Of a stretch of 64,000 nt of DNA, positions 59,719-64,000 are shown piece by piece (the stretch's first letter is position 1; each line of letters opens with the position of its first letter). Both the position numbers and the translations under genes were made by a program. The notes under the pieces were generated by a model that worked only from the letters and a program-made list of their open reading frames with translations, was not told the DNA's origin and ran no database searches. The DNA comes from Parascedosporium putredinis (lineage: Eukaryota > Ascomycota > Sordariomycetes > Microascales > Microascaceae): assembly GCA_949357655.1 (NCBI GenBank), contig CASHTG010000008.1:310001-374000 (forward strand), in the 5' to 3' direction.

Positions 59719-61996
59719 ATGGCCGACCAGCACCCGGCGAAACGGCGCCGGACCTCGCCGCGCACCTCTGTTGCCATCTCCGCCAGCGGGGAAGAAGGGG
59801 CGCAGGCGCGACAGCTACGATGACAACCGTGGCGGCGGCAACAGCCAACGACTCTACGGTAACTGATGCGCCGAATTCGCAGTCCCCGCGCAAGAAGCGC
59901 CCCGATTTCGCCAGCCCGACCAAGGCGAGCCTCTCGAGGCACAACCCAGATATCCTAGCGCGGCGGAGGAGGTCACGGCAGCAGCAGCGAGAGGAACAAG
60001 AGCAAGAGGAAAGAAGGCAGCAGGCGACAGCTACTTCGAAGCGGCGAGAATCATCCACCAAGCCGCCGCCGCCGCCGGCGGATCAACCCGCCTCCACGCC
60101 CGGAAGTCCTGGGAGCGAGGTCAGCCTATCTGAACTTTTGACGGCGCAGCTGGAGACGGTATCCCCGGCGGACGCGTCTGGAAAGCCGCGGCGGTCACCC
60201 ATCAAGCCGATACCCTTTACGCGACCGTTTCCCGCCGCCGCCCGAGGGGAAGAGGAGCTCGTCGACCCGTTCAAGAGGAGGCCGAGGATCAGGAGGTCCA
60301 ACGTGCCCGAGGAGCCGGTGGAGGAGCCCGAGCTGCCGCCGACGCCGTCGCAGCTTGGGATGGAGGATCCAACGGTGACGTCGCTGCCGCAGGGGATCCA
60401 TACTAGCAGCTCGCCGAGTAAGCGGAGGCGGCTTTACAAGGACCGAAAGTCGAACCCCATACCAATGAAACAGTCTCCTCTCAAAAAGCAGTATGCGGTC
60501 CCGGAGGAGGCTGCTCAGTCGCCCCCAGTCCAACTCGTCCACATCCCTCCACTACTACGACGACCGCGGCGTTTGAAGAGGAAATTCCTCGGGCCCCCAC
60601 GCACGACCCTCTAGCCAATCCCCAAGGGAGGACAAAAGGAGACGAGCTCGAGGAGGTGACTACCCACCCGGCCAGAAACGTGGAGCCGGACGAGGAGATT
60701 CGCCGGAAGCTAGCTTACCTGGAGGAACTCAAGGCGGAGGAGGAAACCTTGCGCGGCGATTTGAAAACGATTTCGGAACGAGGGAGGGAATGGGCCCTGC
60801 AGGCAGAAGCGACCAAACTAGTCGCCTTTATCAAGAAACACCCCAAAATCTTGGAGCTCCCCGAGCCCACTCACGCTACCACGGCACAAGCCGACATCAC
60901 CTCCATGCTCCAGATGGCTCTAAACCCTTCCTCCCTCCTTCCCTTTTCGAAACCCATCATCCCCTCCCCGCTCGCCGAACCCCCGCCAGCCAAAAGTCCC
61001 TCATCCCGTCAATCGACGGCGCGCCGCCGCCCGCCCTCCCCAGCCACCTCCCCGTCTCCATGACGGCCGAGCAGGAGCTTCCCTACCTCCAGATCCTCAC
61101 CCCCTTCACCTTTACGTCCCACGCCACGCCGCTCACGGATGCAGACGCGGAAGCCTACGTCCAGCGCCACGACATCTCCATCCGCGCCGCCGACGGCCCG
61201 CACCTCTTCTCCTCGCGCCTCGCCATGACGGTCGACCTCGCCGACTTCTCCGTCAGCGACCTCAAGGTGACGCGCCTCGAGCCCGCGGCCCGGCGCGAGC
61301 TCGGCCCCTTTATCGACGACTTGCTCGCCCGCACGGACCGCGCCCTCGCCAAGAACGTCTCCCTCATCGCCTGGGCCATGGGCGAGTGGTACCGCCTCGC
61401 TCTCAAGCGCGCGCAGTTTTGGGGCGTGCTCCGCCGCGAGCTGGGGATGCCCGGCGCGCGCACGCCCACGCCGCGAGGCTGTGGAAGCAGAGGACCGTCC
61501 AGTATAACCGCCCGACGGGGTCCACCGTCGACGACGACTTGGCCGCGGAGGACGACGACCTTTCCGTCGGGGACGTTGCGCGGGACATGGGCAGGGCGGC
61601 GATGACGTTGGGGTTGAACGTTTGGGGTGAGGATGAGCTGATGATGCGCGTGGGCTGGCGCATTAGCTTTGACTGGGCGGGAGATGCGCGGAGCAAGATT
61701 GACGTCGCCATTGGGGTTCCTGGACGCTGTACGTTTTTTTCTTTCCCTTTCCTTCCTCTTTTTCACTCTTTACGCTACCCTGAGACGGTACGGTACGCTG
61801 GACTGTTTTTACTAACATAGACGCGGGAAAAATAGGGCATAGGGTGGATCGCAACGGCGCACTTGCCAAGGTGCCTCGCGTTTTCGACGAATACATCAAG
61901 GGTACCAATGACGTCGTGGCGGCGGCGCGCAGGGTCATCGCACTGGTGGGTTACGATGCGGATGCGCCTAAGTTACGCAAAGCAATAGAAGCCTAG
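59719..61996 (+). CDS. Uncharacterised nuclear-type protein with coiled coil
   Basis: There are two exons (59719-61728 and 61821-61996) and about 729 residues. I could not name the family. The start MADQHPAKRRRTSPRTSVAI is basic. A second basic motif, PRKKRPDFASPTKASLSRHN, contains an SPTK phospho-site-like sequence. An acidic coiled coil (EIRRKLAYLEELKAEEETLR) lies near residues 315-345. The C-terminal half looks folded: LPYLQILTPFTFTSHATPLT, then SLIAWAMGEWYRLALKRAQFW, and finally MMRVGWRISFDWAGDARSK, which leads across the intron to VFDEYIKGTNDVVAAARRVI. Together these suggest a chromatin or spindle-associated protein, but that is inference from composition. Four one-base deletions are inferred: 59790-59820, C run 60522-60526, C run 60980-60984 and about 61471. 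With them the coding length is 2,190 bases. Confidence 0.6.
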
Positions 61997-62591
61997 ACAG
62001 CCGCCTTGGCACAAGACCAGGCTCAAGTAGAACAAAGGCTGGGTAGGAAATGGCGCAGAGGCCCGAGAGGTCTGCTCGGGCAAAGGGATGAGACTTGGAC
62101 TCAGGGGGCCTTAGTGACGAACCCGCATGAATAGCTTTGGGAAATGGGGACTTCTTTCTTTGGGACGTTTGGGGGTTTCTGGCAGGGTCCTATGCAGATA
62201 TCATGGGTTGGGAGGGAGGCCTTGTTTGATTACGGGAGGTTTTTCTTTCTCGCATCCGGAGTTTACCAGGAAGGGGACCGTATACTCTAGGAGGAGAATA
62301 CATGTACATAACAGAGAAGACGATTCGTCAAGATCACTCATTCTTACAGCTCTATATTTTTGCCCCTCTACCGTGATTAAAAGCGCGTCCTAAAGTATTG
62401 AAAAAATGACAAGAACTGTTGTACATGCAGAAGAAATGATGCCCACCCTCCTCCCGCCTTGTTGAAGCACGAGGAAGCAAGATACGGCCGAGGGTCCAAA
62501 AGAGAGGATAACCGGCGTCAAGGTCTCATTCCAAATCAAGGGATAGATCATGGGGGAAGGGTCGGCGGTGAAGGGTCCAAAGAATACGAAT
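61997..62591. other. Tail-to-tail 3' regions
   Basis: This is convergent spacer DNA between the unknown nuclear-type gene and DPM3. There is no recognisable gene. AT content rises at 62330-62410. Confidence 0.6.
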
Positions 62592-63152
62592 TTAGTCGAC
62601 ATCAACACCGAGAGTGCGCAGCTCCTTCTTCGCCTGGTCGACTTCGCTCATGAGCTCGCGGTGCGCGGCGGGGACATCGTTGAAGGTGAGGACGCCCCAA
62701 CCAAGCTTGAAGAGGAGGTAGGCGCCAAAGGAGACGAGGGCCCAGAAGGGAAGCTAGAAAGGAGAGAAGAGGAAACCATGTTAGCAAGACGCGCAGCATG
62801 ACTCCTGTGAGCAAGACTGGGTAATGTAGACTAGCTTGCGCAGGCCGACTGGCTCGTGCAAAGAGAAGGTCTGGGGGTGGGCGGTTGTCAACGTACGACG
62901 GGGACGATCTGCTCCTGGATGACGGCGGGGATGGGAACGAGGTCGAAGAAGAGGGCGAGGTAGAGCTATATCCCACAATAGGTTAGTAAATTAAGAAGAA
63001 AGGTGACGTTTGGTCTACACTATTTCACCAGCTGTGCCCCTCTCCGTCCAAGAGAAGGGCGAGCGGCCAGCTTCATAGCAAGGGCGAGGGTGTTCATCTC
63101 ATACCGAGGTGACCAAAAGGCCAATGGAAATGGTCTGCTGAGCGCGCGTCAT
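62592..63152 (-). CDS. dpm3: Dolichol-phosphate mannosyltransferase subunit 3 (DPM3)
   Basis: There are three exons (63152-63105, 62965-62897, 62753-62592) and 92 residues, exactly the usual size, with no frame break. The sequence begins MTRAQQTISIGLLVTSLYLA. It has two hydrophobic segments (residues 7-25 and about 40-60) and the conserved LPFWALVSFGAYLLFKLGWG and VLTFNDVPAAHRELM, and ends in an amphipathic helix and VDVD. DPM3 tethers and stabilises the catalytic Dpm1 subunit at the ER membrane. The complex makes dolichol-phosphate mannose for N-glycans, O-mannosylation and GPI anchors. Such short exons make the gene easy to miss in ORF-based annotation. Splice donors are GTATGA and GTACGT, and acceptors are TAG. 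Confidence 0.95.
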
Positions 63153-64000
63153 TGTGAATGTGTGCTGTTCTCGCTTTCGAGGGCTAGTTTGTGCGATACG
63201 TGTTGCGTCCTTGGGCTAGGTTCGCTCGGGTAAATGAATCAGCTGCCGCGTCGAGCTCTACGGATTCGCGCAAGAGCTACAAAGAATAAAGGATGGCGAG
63301 CAAGATCAGGCAAAAGGCTCGAAACTAAGTGAGAGATTCCGGTTTCCTCTTCGTTCGAAATCTGTTGTAACGTTTTTTTACGTGTTGCGCTGGCTTCGAG
63401 AGGCTGAGACTTGAAGAGGGAGGGTCCTTTTTTCCTTTTGGAAAGCGTGTCACGATGCCTGGACTGGGGGGCCGAATATTGAAATTGGGTGTTTCCCCAA
63501 AGCTGAGCTGGGGCGGCCGAGAAAGGGGAAGCGCGCCAGATGACTAATCACACAGCGCCGCCTCGTTTTCTCAATCAATAGCGCGTTTCTTTTTTCGGTC
63601 GGATTTTTCGAACAAGATTAAATTCAGTTCTGGTGTAAGCGAAATGTGTCTGTTTCTCGTGGAGCTGGCAATTATTTCATCGAGCTGAACTCCTTGGCAC
63701 GGCCGAGTCTCATGCTTCAATATTTGAGACTTTTCCCTGCCTTGATCACCTTTAAGCCGTGAACATGGTATTACCAGACAATGTGCACTCTACACCAGTT
63801 TCCATCTCTTCTAGAAAGTAAAATAGGCACCAGATGGAACGTTCGACAGTCCAACCCACCCCAGAACTCTCTCCTATTCAAATAAGAAATGGAAGAAAAG
63901 ATTGAAATAAAATAAAAATCCCAAATTAAAGGCAGGTCATGACGCTGATATACATTCCACACTTCCAGTGTGTTGTCCCATCTAAATCGTTCATCCATCG
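63153..64000. other. Right-edge intergenic region
   Basis: This is DPM3 promoter and upstream DNA to the window edge. It is AT-richer towards the right, with short frames only. The 75-codon frame at 63771-63998 (minus) reaches almost to the edge but has no recognisable content. No RNA gene is seen. Confidence 0.55.

Noticed and set aside
1..64000. CRISPR arrays, prokaryotic operons, riboswitches or terminators
   Set aside because: No spaced direct repeats of the right kind were seen, and spliced eukaryotic genes throughout make bacterial features implausible.

Overview
The window is chromosomal DNA from a filamentous ascomycete (Pezizomycotina), most likely a sordariomycete. The reasons are spliceosomal introns with GTAAGT-type donors and CTAAC branch sites, fungus-specific families (DUF3433, DUF3669, Pex30-type peroxin), and a TOR kinase that reads closest to sordariomycete TOR from memory. 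GC is moderately high in genes and lower between them. I found no rRNA, tRNA, CRISPR or recognisable transposon.

Layout. 1-3.6 kb: the 3' part of a DUF3433 membrane protein. 4.7-8.4 kb: a Ser/Asp-rich protein of unknown function and a small secreted protein, tail to tail. 11.7-16 kb: a class I methyltransferase and a Pex30-type peroxin. 18.7-22 kb: a coiled-coil protein with a Cys/His motif. 23.5-31.8 kb: TOR. 32.8-40 kb: Rtf2, glucosidase II beta, a cyclin-D1-binding-protein-like protein and a secreted rhamnogalacturonan lyase. 44.6-49.5 kb: a GMC oxidoreductase and a TauD-type dioxygenase. 49.9-54.5 kb: hypoxanthine/xanthine phosphoribosyltransferase and PRPP synthetase, head to head. 55.5-63.2 kb: a DUF3669 protein, an oxidoreductase-like mitochondrial protein, an unidentified nuclear-type protein and DPM3. 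From TOR rightward the genes alternate strand, so nearly every promoter region is shared and nearly every 3' region is tail to tail.

Shared themes. DPM3 and glucosidase II beta both act in ER glycoprotein synthesis. PRPP synthetase makes the co-substrate of its neighbour phosphoribosyltransferase. TOR is the growth-control kinase of nutrient signalling. Rhamnogalacturonan lyase, the GMC enzyme and the small secreted protein suggest a plant-associated or saprotrophic lifestyle.

Data quality dominates interpretation. Fourteen or more genes, including TOR and PRPP synthetase, are interrupted by single-base indels, mostly one base short in C/G or A/T runs. With these slips allowed for, every completed model has a length divisible by three. 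I therefore treat them as probable sequencing or assembly errors and annotate the genes as intact. Four multi-exon genes (lyase, GMC, DPM3, small secreted protein) have no breaks. I did not find a convincing new multi-gene system. The best leads are the lineage-specific proteins and two odd, protein-like TOR introns.
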